Shown here piece by piece: positions 22,255 through 35,502 of a DNA stretch of 64,000 nucleotides (positions are counted from its first letter, which is position 1; each line of letters opens with the position of its first letter). Made by a program: the position numbers and the translations under genes. The notes beneath the pieces were generated by a model, which was not told the DNA's origin, searched no databases, and saw only the letters and a program-made list of their open reading frames with translations. Source of the DNA: Punica granatum (taxonomy: Eukaryota; Streptophyta; Magnoliopsida; Myrtales; Lythraceae); assembly GCF_007655135.1 (NCBI RefSeq), contig NC_045130.1, positions 31,740,605 to 31,804,604 on the forward strand, read 5' to 3'.

Positions 22255-24600
22255 GACTTTATTCGGAGGGGCTTTAAATTTTATAAATATCAAGGGCATT
22301 TTAGAAATTAAAAAAATCAATATATTTAAGTATATAAAATGGAATTATACTATTGAATTAGGATGAGCGTTAAAAACTTTTGTTACTAAGAGGCACCATT
22401 CGAAGAGGCGTTTCAATTATAATAATCAAAGGTGCAACAAAAGTAAAATTTGTCCAAATACATCGAATGGACAAAATAAATATTTTAAAATATGTCTACA
22501 TGTATTGAAGGGCAAAATTGAAATTTCAAAAATTGAGAAATACTTTTGTAAGCTTCACACTTTTATATATATTATAGATTATAGATTATAGATTTTTTTT
22601 TGTATCATGATATCCGAAAGTCCAATGAATCACTATTAATCCAGTTCAAATCGAATCGGTCCATTAAGTGGTAAAATTCTTCTAATTTATTTTCTCAATT
22701 TATAAGACTAAAAAAAAATCATTTTGTCATTGCATTTTATTGATGAAGCACCCGATGTTTCATAAAGATACGACTCGACGACATAATAAAGCTAGAGAGG
22801 TTCCGGGTCTCGATCCTTGTGGAATGAAGACGAGACCTCATTTGATCTAACCTTCAGATATTACGTCTGATTGCTACCTCATAATAATAAAATCACATTC
22901 TCTAGTCCAATTTCGGATTATTTCTAATAGTGAGTCTGGTAGAACGGAATGGAAGGCCTATAATAATTGATTCGAGAAGACGAGACAAGTTCATAACACC
23001 TTCAAGATACCATACCTAGCAGCATCCGATTGACCCAAATTCAACTTAAAGAAACCAATAGAGACAGAGAATCTGTTCATGGATATGTATATGGACAATC
23101 ACCAAATTTAATGAGAGCATGTGGCTTGGCCAATGATGTCAGGTCATGGTTACATGGACATCCCATGTGGCTAATTCGTGTCGAGTAATATCAGTGCTGG
23201 AGGCCCCATTCAATTCGTGGTCCAACTCTTTCGGGAATGGGACGGTCGACGTTATTCATTTTTCATTTATGTTTGGTAGCACACGTGACATTTGTCCAAG
23301 GAAAACTGCAGAACCCTCTTCTGTAGATTTTTGTCCTCACCACCCCCCTTTCTTCTTAAATATTGGCAGATTGTAGAGGTTTGGTATTTATCGATGTTTC
23401 CGAAACTTATGATCTTATGCCATTATTGACATGGAAATTGATTAAGGCTACGACTTTGCTCGAAAGAGAGACTATAAATCGAGAGATTGGATTGTGATTC
23501 ATGCATGCTCATGGGCTTGGTCCCAAAAATGATTGCTATTTAAGTTCATAGGATATATGTCTTACAGTCTTAGGTCGTGTTTAATATTTCATATTTCCTG
23601 ATTTGCCTATTACTTGGACAATTGTATCTGCGTGTAAATAATGGCACGTACACAAGAAAATGACATATTCTGAATTTTTTTAATTAATTTGAAGCAGCAT
23701 ATATCTAAAATATTAGAAGAAACATATATTAGGTCGTTTTACAACTAAAATAAGTAATTCATTTCGATCACGAAGTCCACTCAAAGCATCTTGTGGTCGG
23801 AACAAAATCGGTATCAGAATAGAAATTAGCAGTTTCGATTTATTGTTTGAAAATATCTTGTGATATTAGTTAAAAAAAAGTCATTCCTAGTTATTCTATG
23901 TTGCACTAGTGTTTTGCCTTTTCAGGTTCTATTTCCATTTCATCCCAAGTGTTGAAGACTGGTTTTACATTTTTTTTTTGGGTAAAAGGTTTTACATTAA
24001 ATTTATTTTATAGTTATTATTTACAGTTTTAGAAAAATAATTTTTCATTAGCGTTAGTATATAGACACTTCATTTTTTTTTCAAAGTTAAATAAACTCAC
24101 TTGATAGTGATCCAGCGTCAAAAAGACAGAACTAGTCAAACTTTATGGAGTGCATGACACGCCTTTCTTAAAGGTACATTCATTGTATGGATATAGAAAA
24201 AAAAAATTCTACAAGCTTGTGCAAATTATTTTCATGATAAAATTATAATCTCAATTCGTTCAAATTACATTAGATTTAAAATTACTTTAACTTTCTTTAA
24301 TATGTTATATCTCGCTATTCGCAACATGATCTCCATCAACATCAATTCCTTAATATGATTCAAATCATCAAACATATGAATTATATTATGGTAATTGGTT
24401 AAATAGTTTCCAAAAAATGTACAAAGAAAATACGAAAATATTGAGTATTTAATTTAATATAGATCGTGCTTGGAAAGAACTTTAATATTTTTCTGAGCAA
24501 AATACTCTATAAATTCTTTGTTTATGTTGATAGAGTTAGGAGGGGCTTTTCAAAAAAAAAAAATAATAATAATAATAAAAGGGACTCTCGTGTGATATCT
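22255..24600. other. AT-rich intergenic spacer
   Basis: Contains a truncated minus-strand relative of SINE B (22601-22682) and a minus-strand Helitron-like 5' end at about 22561-22594 (repeated TCTATAA units on the minus strand). Otherwise no gene or structure is recognised. Confidence 0.45.
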
Positions 24601-24604
24601 TCCG

Positions 24605-24750
24605 TGTTGTTGCAGGTCCACTTGATGAGGTAAAATTCATCCACACTCCCTGAGAGGCCAATAACATGGTCGATGATGCACTTGCAAAGCAAGGTATATA
24701 TGAGTGGGGATACAGAGTTTGTTGCACGGATCGAGTCGCTAGACTGACTT
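24605..24750 (+). pseudogene. RNase H-like fragment (LINE or domesticated)
   Basis: A short plus-strand frame reads VKFIHTP, a stop, then EANNMVDDALAKQG. This is the C-terminal signature of plant retroelement RNase H (typically PREAN...ADALAKQG) with the Arg of PRE changed to a stop. No other RT or endonuclease sequence is adjacent. It is a remnant, not a working gene. Confidence 0.5.
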
Positions 24751-26120
24751 GACAGTCTTCTTCTTCGACGTCAATTAGGCTCTTTTCCATTTCTTTGAAA
24801 GCATGATGTATTTTAGTTTTCACTGGAGAGTATTTGAATCTATCATTATGCATGGGATTATTTTGCTGATGTGCAATGTTTGTTATCGGTGTGAGGATGA
24901 TGTTGCTTAATTGTCAGTAATGCGAATCCCTTGCCCAGCTGTTACTACTACTTTGTTGTTTTGATTTTATTAATATGAAAAAAGGTTTTCTTGCTTATAG
25001 AAAAAGTGTATCGGTTGTCAAGATAATATTACTGCATTTGGGTGACTATACATGTATAAATATCTTTTTATATACACTATATTTATTTTGCCAAGAGCAT
25101 TCTAAACTAAATATACAGGATCAATCTAAGTTTATGTAATTATTTTTCATTGGAAAATTAAATTTGTATCTTGTAGAACTTTTTATTTGCATCTACAATC
25201 AATTACATCTAATTTTAACTCAATGTATATACATATTGATCTTAGTTATATATATTTGTAGTTAGAATTGGTATTATTAAGTATAGTTAATGTGTGTGTG
25301 TTTGTGTTTTTTTTTGTGTAACCTTTTTTTTCTGTGAAGTACATATTATTGTATGATCAGTAATTGCATAAATAAAAGTGTATAGTTATGATATTGCACT
25401 TTCCAAGATCAACACTAGATAACAGATGAAAATATTAAAAATAACTTGGATTAAATTATACTGATAAGTTAAAACACCCTTAATAAAATCAAATAAACTA
25501 AATTTTATTAATTTTTTTTACACACCTACACAACGTGTGGGTCTAAACCTAATTTTTCTATTAACTCACAAGAGATCTATCTTTCCGATATTCGTAGGAG
25601 ATTTCATTAATGCTTAATTACTTCTCAAGGTATAATCTTATTATTATATTGAGAACAATTAAACGATTAGCCAAAAATTAAAAGTGTAAAATTATGCAAA
25701 GATATATATGTACCATATAAACCGTATATGAAGAGAGTATCTCCAGCCCCTCTCCTCCACTTCTTCCTCGTCTACTCTGCATATGTCTCAACAAACTACT
25801 TATCCAACATATTCCACCATTTTTCTCAATAATAATATGAGCTCTCTCCCCAGAAAAATGTCTCTACTAATTCAAAGAATCACCAATAATTAAATTCATA
25901 TAACCCTAATGAAATTAATGCCAGAATTTCCCTTCCAACCATTATATTTATTTTCCAGATTCTCAATAATATACTCACTATTGTTTTTTTTCCCCATAAA
26001 AGAAAAATACACACCACCCAATCTGATTTTGACTATTTTTGTCCCTAATGTTTGTTGAGAATTTGCTGGAAATTCATCATGAAGGCCATATTTGTTTGCT
26101 ATTTCTGTCATCTCTCTCCA
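24751..26120. other. AT-rich spacer and CIPK upstream region
   Basis: No gene recognised. Around 25711 there is a TATA-like CATATAAACC, followed by pyrimidine-rich sequence from about 25740, which could be the core promoter of the downstream kinase gene. A short hairpin followed by CTAA and T at about 25532-25550 resembles a Helitron 3' end, but I could not find its partner. Confidence 0.35.
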
Positions 26121-26260
26121 CCTCTCTCTCTCTCTCTTTCACGGAAGGCCTGACCTTGCCAAAGGTTTAAGTCTCCCCTGCCCATTTGTCTACTTTCTTT
26201 TTTCTCCTATAGGAGTTGTTCTTATGTTTTCATGAAGAGAGTAGTATTCGATTCTCCACA

Positions 26261-26350
26261 ATGGAGGAACGGGTAACATCGATTGGTCCGGCGTCTTACA
26301 CGAGCACACCCTTCCCGCATCAATCTTGTGCTCGGGGCCAAAAAAGATAG
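26261..26350 (+). promoter_or_regulatory. Upstream ORF in frame with CIPK
   Basis: ATG at 26261 opens 29 codons ending in TAG at 26348-26350. It is in the same frame as the kinase, whose ATG is 24 bases downstream, with no other stop between. It is preceded by a CT run (about 26121-26140) and a smaller upstream frame starting at about 26232. It may act as a translational brake, or be a former N-terminal extension cut by a stop. Confidence 0.4.
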
Positions 26351-26374
26351 GTGGCCGATAAGGGGGTGAGACGG

Positions 26375-27742
26375 ATGGAGAAGAAACGGGCAGCCCTGAT
26401 GCAGAAGTACGAGCTGGGCCGGTTGCTGGGCCAAGGCACATTTGCCAAGGTCTACCATGCCCGGAACCTCAAGACCGACCTGAACGTCGCTATCAAGGTC
26501 ATTGACAAAGAGAAGGTGCTGAGGGTTGGGCTCATCGATCAGATCAAGCGTGAAATCTCGGTGATGCGCCTCGTCAGGCATCCCAATGTCGTTGAACTGT
26601 ATGAGGTCATGGCCAGCAAGACGAAGATATATTTTGCGATGGAATTCGTCAAGGGAGGGGAGCTTTTCAACAAGGTCCTAAAGGGGAAGCTCAAGGAGGA
26701 TGTCGCCCGCAAGTATTTCCAGCAGTTGATCGAGGCCATCGACTTTTGCCATAGCCGGGGCGTCTACCATCGAGACTTGAAGCCGGAGAATCTTCTCCTG
26801 GACGAGAATGGAGACCTCAAAGTCACTGACTTTGGGTTGAGCGCGCTATGGGAATCGAGGAGGCAAGATGGGCTCCTCCACACAACGTGCGGGACCCCAG
26901 CCTATGTGGCACCGGAAATAATCAACAAGAAGGGCTATGACGGATCCAAGGCTGATATCTGGTCTTGCGGGGTCATCCTCTTTGTCCTGATGGCTGGATA
27001 TCTCCCGTTCCACGACTCGAACCTCATGGAAATGTATAGAAAGATCACCAAGGGTGACTTCAAGTATCCTCCATGGTTTCCTCAAGAGGTCAGGAAGCTC
27101 CTTTCGAAGATCCTCAATCCGAACCCCAACACGAGAATCACCGTCGCAATGATCATGGAGAACAGTTGGTTTAGGCGAGGGTACAAGCGGTTCGAAGCCC
27201 CTCAACACCCTCAAATCGAAGCCAACATGTTGGTAAAAGATGTTCATGCTGCGTTCGCGCCATCGAATCAATCCAGCGAGATAAAAATGTTAAGTCCGAG
27301 AAGTGGAGCCCCCTCGAGGACTAATTCTTTCAATGCCTTTGACCTCATCTCCCTCTCGCAAGGGTTTGATCTCTCAGGGTTGTTCGAGAAGGACGCAAAA
27401 CAAAAACCGGAGTCCAGGTTCACGAGCACAAAGTCCGCGTCAGATATCATGTCCAAGTTTGAGGAGATCGCCGCTCCGGAAAAGTTCAGTGTAATGAAGG
27501 ACCACGGGTTGGTGAAGCTCCAAGGAAGGAGAGAAGGGCGGAAAGGGCAGCTGGCGATAGACGCCGAGATATTCGAGGTGACACCGTCATTCTCCATTGT
27601 GGAGGTCAAGAAAACGGCCGGCGACACGTTGGAGTATCAGGAGTTTTATGACCATGACCTCAAGCCTTCGCTTAAGGATGTCGTCTGGGTCTGGCATGGC
27701 AATGGTCAGCCGCAGCAACAGCCACAGCCGCTACCGGCTTAA
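26375..27742 (+). CDS. CBL-interacting protein kinase (CIPK/SnRK3), intronless
   Basis: 455 residues in a single exon. The kinase domain (12-267) has the glycine loop GQGTFAKV (19-26), ATP lysine K41, HRDLKPEN with catalytic D134, DFG at 152-154, and activation loop to APE with T170, T171 and T174 as the usual phosphorylation sites. The regulatory half holds the NAF/FISL motif (S319[18 protein letters not shown]337), which binds CBL calcium sensors and holds the kinase off, then a PP2C-interaction region (about 345-375). CIPKs act with CBLs in calcium signalling to ion transporters under salt, nutrient and ABA stress. The sequence is closest in character to the intronless CIPK2/5/10/20 group, with the exact member not assigned. 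The Pro/Gln tail is short. I chose ATG 26375 over the upstream in-frame GTG. Confidence 0.95.
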   Translation: MEKKRAALMQKYELGRLLGQGTFAKVYHARNLKTDLNVAIKVIDKEKVLRVGLIDQIKREISVMRLVRHPNVVELYEVMASKTKIYFAMEFVKGGELFNKVLKGKLKEDVARKYFQQLIEAIDFCHSRGVYHRDLKPENLLLDENGDLKVTDFGLSALWESRRQDGLLHTTCGTPAYVAPEIINKKGYDGSKADIWSCGVILFVLMAGYLPFHDSNLMEMYRKITKGDFKYPPWFPQEVRKLLSKILNPNPNTRITVAMIMENSWFRRGYKRFEAPQHPQIEANMLVKDVHAAFAPSNQSSEIKMLSPRSGAPSRTNSFNAFDLISLSQGFDLSGLFEKDAKQKPESRFTSTKSASDIMSKFEEIAAPEKFSVMKDHGLVKLQGRREGRKGQLAIDAEIFEVTPSFSIVEVKKTAGDTLEYQEFYDHDLKPSLKDVVWVWHGNGQPQQQPQPLPA

Positions 27743-28768
27743 GTTTGTTGTTGTTGTTTTTTTTTTTTTTTAAATACAGAGCCTTTTTTAACTTAAATTG
27801 CCTGTACTATTATAAAATCAGAAGAAAGGTTTAAATAAACTTAGTTAATCACAATCACATAATTAAGGGTGTAACTGTAATTGTATTTCAATAACTATCA
27901 ATTTTTGCCCATTTCTCTATCACACGCACAGTCTCTCATCCACTCTCCCCTCTCCTCTCCTCTCCTCTCCATACATTTTCAAGTGCAGGTTCGATGTCTA
28001 GTATCCGCAAATCTGTTGTTCTCACTCTTTATTTCTTCGGTGTAGACTTTTTTATTTTCTTTTTTGGTTTTAGGGTGCAAAGTTGGTTCATGTCCAGTAC
28101 AAAACAAGGGATGCATGCGTCTCCTGGAGGTCGTGGTTCAAACTTCAAATCTTGTCAAGAGGTTACAGAGTAATAAAAATTATTCTCATATAAAAATGCT
28201 AGGCCTCAACGGAAGGGTGCGCCATTCAGTCTAACTAGTCTGGTATGAGTTAATGTAATTATATTACTGGTAATCTTAGATTTACCTAGGCCAACAAGAT
28301 TTTTGTATTTGGTTATAGTATATTACCAGTCGTCTTGATTGTCATAGCATTGCACATTACCAGTAAAGTGGTAATATGGATATATAGCAATCAGGAGGGT
28401 GTCTACGTAAATACCACCTCGGTGGCAATCTCCATACATTTCTACTCAACAGGACTCGTGATTTAATTGATGATAATCTTATCATAAAGACATTTCAGTT
28501 AATGAAGAATTTCACCACAAAGAAGGGTCGTTTTCATAATATACTGCATCTGGAAACCTGTAGTCTTGATAGCCCACAAATTGGGGCCCATAATCCATGC
28601 TCATGTATAAGGTTTTCACTTTGGAGAGCCCAATTTCTTGATTGGCTTAGATGAAAAAGACCGTACAGGCTCACTGCCTGGACTTGGCAACTATTCCACC
28701 CCTGTTTTTGAAAATAAAACAAAAAAAGGAAAAAGAAAACTAATCCATCCCTTGCGGAAGAGAACCAA
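27743..28768. other. 3' flank of CIPK and spacer
   Basis: A T-run follows the CIPK stop. A (CTCTC)n run lies at about 27940-27970. A possible SINE fragment with a B-box-like GTGGTTCAAAC lies at about 28085-28200. No coding sequence is recognised. Confidence 0.4.
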
Positions 28769-29037
28769 TCTATCTATATCTATATATTATGTAATTTTGA
28801 CTTCTCTCATCTCCCGGACGATCGACTCTTCGTATACCATGTACATTAGTATATATCTAAAATATTTCACATTTTCATAATTAATTTTTTTCTGAATTTT
28901 CACGGTGTATTTATATATTAGGTATTTTCAACGAGATTATTAATTTCAATTTTTTCTGTTATTATAAAATTCGTAAATACAATAATATAATAAGAACCGT
29001 AACAAAAGTCCGCGCAACGCGTGTGTTAGATGACTAG
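28769..29037 (+). mobile_element. Small non-autonomous Helitron, 269 bp
   Basis: The 5' end TCTATCTATATC follows an A. The 3' end has the hairpin CGCG-CAA-CGCG (29011-29021), then 12 bases, then CTAG (29034-29037), then T. This is the canonical Helitron 3' arrangement, with insertion between A and T and no target duplication. It is AT-rich and non-coding. Confidence 0.7.
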
Positions 29038-32000
29038 TATATATTTAAGGCTGTCAAAATTATTTATCAAAAAATGGTTGGAAAATCGATTTTTTTCATT
29101 AGAAAAGGTGGAGAGTTGAACGTAAAATCGAAGATTACAATCATATGTTTTTTCAAAAGACAATGAATGAAGTGTTCCAAGAATAGTTTCATTCATATAT
29201 ATATGAATAATAACATTGTTTGGTGTAAAATCAAGAACCAAATTACCAGCATATTACAAATCAAACTATACCTTTTCTCCTCATAGTAGTTTCTAATGTC
29301 CATTTTGTGTAGAAGTGAGACCTCAAGAAATATACGTCTTAGTCAATTGTAAAAATTAGTTAATTTTCCTTAAATTAAAATTAAAAAAAAAAAGAATTGT
29401 ACTGTTTTATCAAGTCAATTCGCATATATACATAAGTCTGTCATATTTAAATTTCTCTAATGAGTCGTCTTGCCTAAAAAGTAAAAACATAAAGAGTCAG
29501 AGTCAAATTTTCGACGGTACTTTCGATGTAAAAAAATTAAAAGATTTATGACTTATGGAAATTTATCTTATCTTATACTTCTTATCATATACTATTATTT
29601 AAATAAGAATCTCATATTGTAACTACTTTTGTTTTTCTATAGTTTGATTTTATTGTAAAATCTCACTCCTACTTAGTCTTCTATTTTTACGAAACAAAAA
29701 GAAAAAGAATACAATTCCTAAAAATTTGGTCACTTTCTTTCCATTAAAAAAATTCACCTTCTATTAGTTAGTTACAACTACTAAATATCCACAAAAATAA
29801 ATCATAATTCCCATAAAATCTAACAAATCTTTCATGAAAAACAAAACAAGATTGGATAGAAAAACGAAGATAATCAGGCACATGCCTACGCAAGTGCATG
29901 AGAGCTAGTGTAATATAATTCATCCACCTTTTATGGCCGATATCATTCCCATATGAGATCCAATATCATTAAGAAATGTTCAATGATAAAACGATAAAAA
30001 GAAAATTCATTGTGATTTTATTACTATGCGGCCAGCTGATTTAAAATTTATCTCAACTTCCCTCGATTATATACCAAATAAAAATGTAAAGAGTTTTTTT
30101 TTTCAATGCTAGCTCATTAATCAAAATATAATATCTTGATGGTGGTGGTTTGAACTAATCAGAATTTGCCCAATCTTATTTCATCAGTCTCCACCTGAAA
30201 CTCCACTGTTTTTCAACTGACCTCCACAAAAGCTGCAGAGGTTAAAGCATATTGCCACCCACTAATTCTACCATTATAATAAAATATTTAGCCAAAAAAG
30301 CTCCAGTATAATAAATTAAATTATCAACTGGAAAACTGGTGTGTTTTAATTAAAAAATTATTGATATTCTTGTACTAGCTAGAGAGAAAAAAAAAGTGAA
30401 ATCTTCGCTGAATAACCCATTTGCTGTGGAAAATTAGTTGATCACAAAAACCATATGGAAATATAGAATAATTTGCCATCGCATTTTCTGAAATTCAAAT
30501 CTTAATAGAATCATAATCATTCTCCTGAACAATAATCCATTGTTAATCATGAACTCCTTTTTCGTTTTTTTTTTTAATTTCCATTGCGTTAGAAAAGAAC
30601 TTTAATTTAATTAGTTTATCTCTTTAGAATTACCCAAAAACTTGCTAGAGATTAATTTTGCGTATTTAAATTTTTAATATAAAAAAATAGATTTCTTAGC
30701 CGGGGCATACCAAAAACATGTTATGGTGGAATCATCTTAAAGTTGTGGCAAGGCTTCAAAGGTTATGTTTAAAAAAATGATTTATTTGAAGGCCCCCATT
30801 TTGGGGATCTTAGTTAATGATATTGGCAATTAATAATGAAAATCTTAGTTGTCATTCCATTGGAATTTTGGTATTGGATTTATTTGGATTAGTTGAAGTT
30901 GATAGTTGATGTAACTGACCCCACTTGAAGAATCTGAGAATATTTTATTAACCACAGAGATTATAGTGGGGGAGAAAAGGAGAAACGAAAAGGGACAAAT
31001 CTCTCCCGTGCGAGGGAGCAGGTGAGAATTAGATGGGCCCTATCCAGTACGATGAATGATGTGTTTGTTTTGTGGAGCAAGTACCCTTGTAATTGAAAAT
31101 TTGAAAGCCATTAGCCCCTCCAAATCCATTAGAATGTCGAATTCACATTGGTAAGCAAAGAGAAATACAACTTGTACTGTTGAAGGTCCGGTTTGAGGGT
31201 TTTCAGTTTGATTCTTGCGCATGATTTTCAGAATCAGATTAGATATTACACCGATCATGATATATTTACTAGCCGTTGGTTCGACTTGATGTTCGTTTGA
31301 CGGGACATGATTTTCTTTCAGTATTGAAACTAAATGAAAACCCATGCTTTGCGCGGGAAATTTCTATAAATAATGATGCAACAATTATACCAAAAAAAAG
31401 TAATTATTTTGTACAAAATTTGGTAATTGGTATCCTATACCCCTAAAAGAAAATCTAAAGTTTCTTAAAATTTCAAATGAAATATTTAAGAAAAAGAATT
31501 GGATCATCTCTTGTATAAGAAATTATCTCATTTTGCCACTACTGAGTCGATCGGATCATCCGCCACATGAATGGGAGCAAGATTTGGGAAGCTTTGGACA
31601 AACAGTGAAGAAATAGAAGAAATTGTCATAATTTGAGAATAAGAGCATTGTTGCTTTTTGGACAACTTGAACGGTATAAAATACATATTTATAGTCGACT
31701 GAAGAGATATCTAAGTTCATTAAACAAAAATAAAATATTAAAAATTCTATAATAATATATACATAATTGGAATAGAAATATATGCATACACTATTATATA
31801 TTTTTATTGAAATTCTTTTACCATTTATATGCGATTTAAAATTATTAGAAAATATATCAAGTATAAAAATTTCCTATAATTAAGTTCCTGTTAGAAATTT
31901 GATATATTTTACTGAATATATCATTTACATAATTAAACTGATGATGTATTTATACATCATACAAATAAAATATATTTTGTTACATATGCAAAAAGAATAA

Positions 32001-32327
32001 ATGTATAGATATATACTTTTTTTCTTTAATAAGTTACATATATATAAAAATAAAGATCGGAAGGTTTAAATAAAAAATCAATATATATGCAAATATATAA
32101 TACAAACGGAATATATTGTTATATATACAAAAGGAATCAATATATACGTATAATCTATATCAACGTATAATTACTCAACTCAAAAAAGAATGAAAAGAAA
32201 TATTAAGGAAAAATAAAACAAAAAGTAGTCATTATGGAATTGAAGTCTGAATAAATCAGAAAGAATCAGAAAAATTTCAATTAGTCATCCATGCATCCAG
32301 AATTCAACATATTGACTCTAAAGCCCC

Positions 32328-32361
<34 letters not shown>

Positions 32362-32500
32362 GCAAAATTCATGAAATAAAAATCTCAAACTGTGAAATAA
32401 TAAGAATCATCATCTTAATGTATAACTACTCAACTCAAAGTTTATGGAAAAAAATCTTCAGGAAAAGAATGAAAAAGAAATATTAAGGGCAAATAAATCA
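29038..32500. other. AT-rich intergenic spacer
   Basis: Long very AT-rich region. Short frames such as 31040-31345 on the minus strand have no recognisable content. At about 32158-32235 there is a degraded relative of the sequence at about 32417-32500 (TATAA-TACTCAACTCAAA, then GAAATATTAAGG), which suggests old local duplication. Confidence 0.5.
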
Positions 32501-32506
32501 AAAATA

Positions 32507-32950
32507 CAATTGAGAATCTATTTTGGAATTGGATTAAAGGTCCTATTGAAACTATCAAAGTTAATGTTATAGGATCAAATTCAAATATACAAAAGAAAAA
32601 ACTCATTCAACAAAAAAAAAAATTTGGAAGAGAGAATGCAAAAACTTACCCTAACATATAATTCTTTGTGTAAAAACCATAACATTTGGTTAGAAAGAAA
32701 GAACAAATCCAATAAAAGTGAATCAAAAGAGTGTTACAATTGAGAAGCCAATTTGGAATTGGATTGAAGGTCCTATTGAAACAATCGAAGTTAATGCTAT
32801 AGGATCAAATTCAAATATACAAAAAAAAAAACTCATTAAAAAAACAGAATTTGGAAGAGAGAATGCAAAAACTTACTCTCACATGTAATTCTTTGTAAAC
32901 AAAGCCATAACAATTTGTTAGAAAAGAAAGAACAAATATGAGAAAAGTGA
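32507..32950. repeat. Tandem duplication, two units of about 220-230 bp
   Basis: Unit 1 (32507-32736) and unit 2 (32737-about 32950) both start CAATTGAGAA and share GGTCCTATTGAAAC, ATAGGATCAAATTCAAATA and GAAGAGAGAATGCAAAAAC in order, with scattered changes. They are direct repeats without coding capacity. Confidence 0.85.
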
Positions 32951-33093
32951 GGAGAAGTCTTATTCATTACGATATATATATAATTTTATATATGATATTT
33001 ATAGAATTTTATATATAATTATTCATTTACTTAGATTCTCGGAATATTTTGATTCCATAATTTAAATAAAATTGAATGAACTTATTAAGGACC

Positions 33094-33270
33094 TCCGGAG
33101 GGGAGATCATTTAGGCCACGCTGGTTACTTTTATTCCTTTATATATATATATATATATATATTATTGATTAGTAAATTGTTATATGTATTCCGGAGGGGA
33201 GATCAATTTGGCCTCACTGATTACTTTTATTTTGTTTTTCTTATTGATTAGTAAATTGGTATATGTATTT
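33094..33270. repeat. Tandem duplication, two units of about 81-96 bp
   Basis: Both units start TCCGGAGGGGAGATCA and end TTGATTAGTAAATTG(T/G)TATATGTATT. The first (33094-33189) carries an extra TA run (33141-33162) absent from the second (33190-33270). Confidence 0.85.
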
Positions 33271-35458
33271 ATAATCTACTGCATATTTTGTTCCTCGTAT
33301 ATATTCTGTTGGGTTATATGTATATAATCTATATATTCTATCGCATAATTAATGATAAAATATATAACAAATTTCTTTAATTGATAAGTGATGACGCGAC
33401 AAAGTAAGGGAGCTTCGTTTTTTTTATTTTTGACTATGTGGCGGCGTGAGAATTCGACTTAGACTTTATATATATATATATATATATTTAAAATATTGTG
33501 TTGAGCAATATTAAAGTATTTTTAAAATTTTTAAAAAATAAAAAAGAACCCTAAATGATTCTAAATAACGAAAAGAGAAGAGACGCAAAAGTTTGAAAAA
33601 AGTCAACAACGGTCAGGGCTCTACGTCGGCCTCCGGCATTCGGGCGAGGTCACTAGCATCTAGTTAACTCACTTTTTAAGTGTTGGCGGCCGACGTCAAG
33701 TCCTCCCCACTCCCTCTCTCTTTTTTTTTCTTTTTTTTTGTGTCTTCAATGGATCTCTCTCTTGAAATTAAATCAGTACAATCGGTAGTATGACCGTATC
33801 CAACGAGATTTTACAAATTTCATCGGTCGCTTTATGGATTCAATTGGATTAAATATGCAGCTGAATAAATTATGGAATCAACGGGATGAAAATTCAATTG
33901 ATGGAATTTAGGTTCTCGACCAAATCAATTCGACCAACTGGTTCAGCTGGTTATGCAATGAAAACTATGCATTGCGGAAACATCGAACATGAATTAAACG
34001 GCTTATGGTAACGGGTGTCCTACTGATGGAGGGATAGTGGGAACCGTACCTTGGAAGGTCATTCCGATAGTCCCCAGTCCGAAAAGTATTCTTTGACTCT
34101 GAATTATCGTTTGAAGTAATGTCAGCCTTATTATTATTTTTGCACAGAGTAAAGTCAACCATATTGAATTTGTCGATCATTCCTTGACTATAACACTGTT
34201 TTCGCATTACTTTTATTTTTTCCCTAGTGGCAAAAATAAGAAATTAATTTTTTTTACAAAATCAAATTTAACATAATTCAACTTTACTTTTTCCTCAATT
34301 CAACAACATAATCATTATTTTTCATCAAAAAACAATACAATCATTATTTTTCAAATTTTTTCTCAAATTTTTTTCTTATCTATTATTATAATTAATTTTT
34401 TAATATTAAATTCTCTCAACTATTCAATAATATTTCTACAATTTTAACACTTTTTTCTCAATTAAATAATACAATTATTACTTTTAAATTTTCTTCTTCA
34501 AATGTTCTCACATACTTTTCTTAATTACTTTTGCATTCATCCCCTCAAATCAAATTATATCAAACTTAATTTCATTACCAAACATAATAATACATATTAG
34601 CGATCATGGTTGATGCAAAACTTCACTTGTATTGGGAATGGATCTTATCAACTCTAAGGAGAAAATGAATACAATTGCTCTCTTTTTTTTTTCACCCTGG
34701 TATCCCGAAAACCTATAATCCTAGACTAGTTCAGTTCGAATCGAGTCGAATTTGCATATTTTTTTTTTATTTTTTTTCTCACTTGGCCTTTACAACACAG
34801 ACTAATGAATATCCAGATTCTTGGTATAAGTTATTAATTGGCGTGATTTCGTGTATCAATATGTATATAATGTGACAAATCTACCAAAACAGAAACGTAC
34901 ACCACGAGGAAAATCTATATCTGGACTCGTTAATGATATATGTAAACTGGTGGTTGAAAGGTTTCAACCAACTGTATTGATGATCCTATTAAGAGATGCA
35001 TGGCATTGCTCTATTTAGTATTTACTCAATGGCTCTTGCATTGATCTGTCCTCCGTTTGGATGGAGAGAAGCGGAGAAAAAGGAAAGGGGTAGAGAGCAT
35101 TTTGTATGGGAATTCTTATAAATCCCACGCAACTTTCCCTCTCCTTCATTTCCTTGATGTTAAGATTCGATTTTAATTAATGGAACTACATATACATTTT
35201 ATTTAACTTTCTATTTTTTTATATTAAATTCATGAAATCTTTTATAGCCCAAAAAAATTCAATTAATATTTACCTTTTCCACTTCTAATGCCCCTTCATT
35301 TTGTTCACTTGTGATAGGATCTATTATTTTTAGGGTTATCATCCTGGATAAAGCTACAGCTAAGTCATGAAAATTTTCGTCAAATGAAAGACAACTTTCT
35401 CTAGATTCCTAGGTCTCCCGATTTTATTTTATTTTTTGCTTCAAAGGATAATTCATTC

Positions 35459-35494
<36 letters not shown>

Positions 35495-35500
35495 TAGAAG
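33271..35500. other. AT-rich intergenic spacer
   Basis: TA runs at 33466-33487 and 35473-35495, a SINE B 3' fragment on the minus strand at about 34695-34755, and no recognised gene. Confidence 0.45.
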
Positions 35501-35502
35501 GT

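Noticed and set aside
22561..22594. Helitron-like 5' end on the minus strand (repeated TCTATAA units)
   Set aside because: No matching hairpin plus CTRR end was found within a reasonable distance to the left, so no element was called.
25530..25550. Hairpin CACA-ACG-TGTG followed by CTAA and T, like a Helitron 3' end
   Set aside because: The stem is only four pairs and no 5' partner could be identified.
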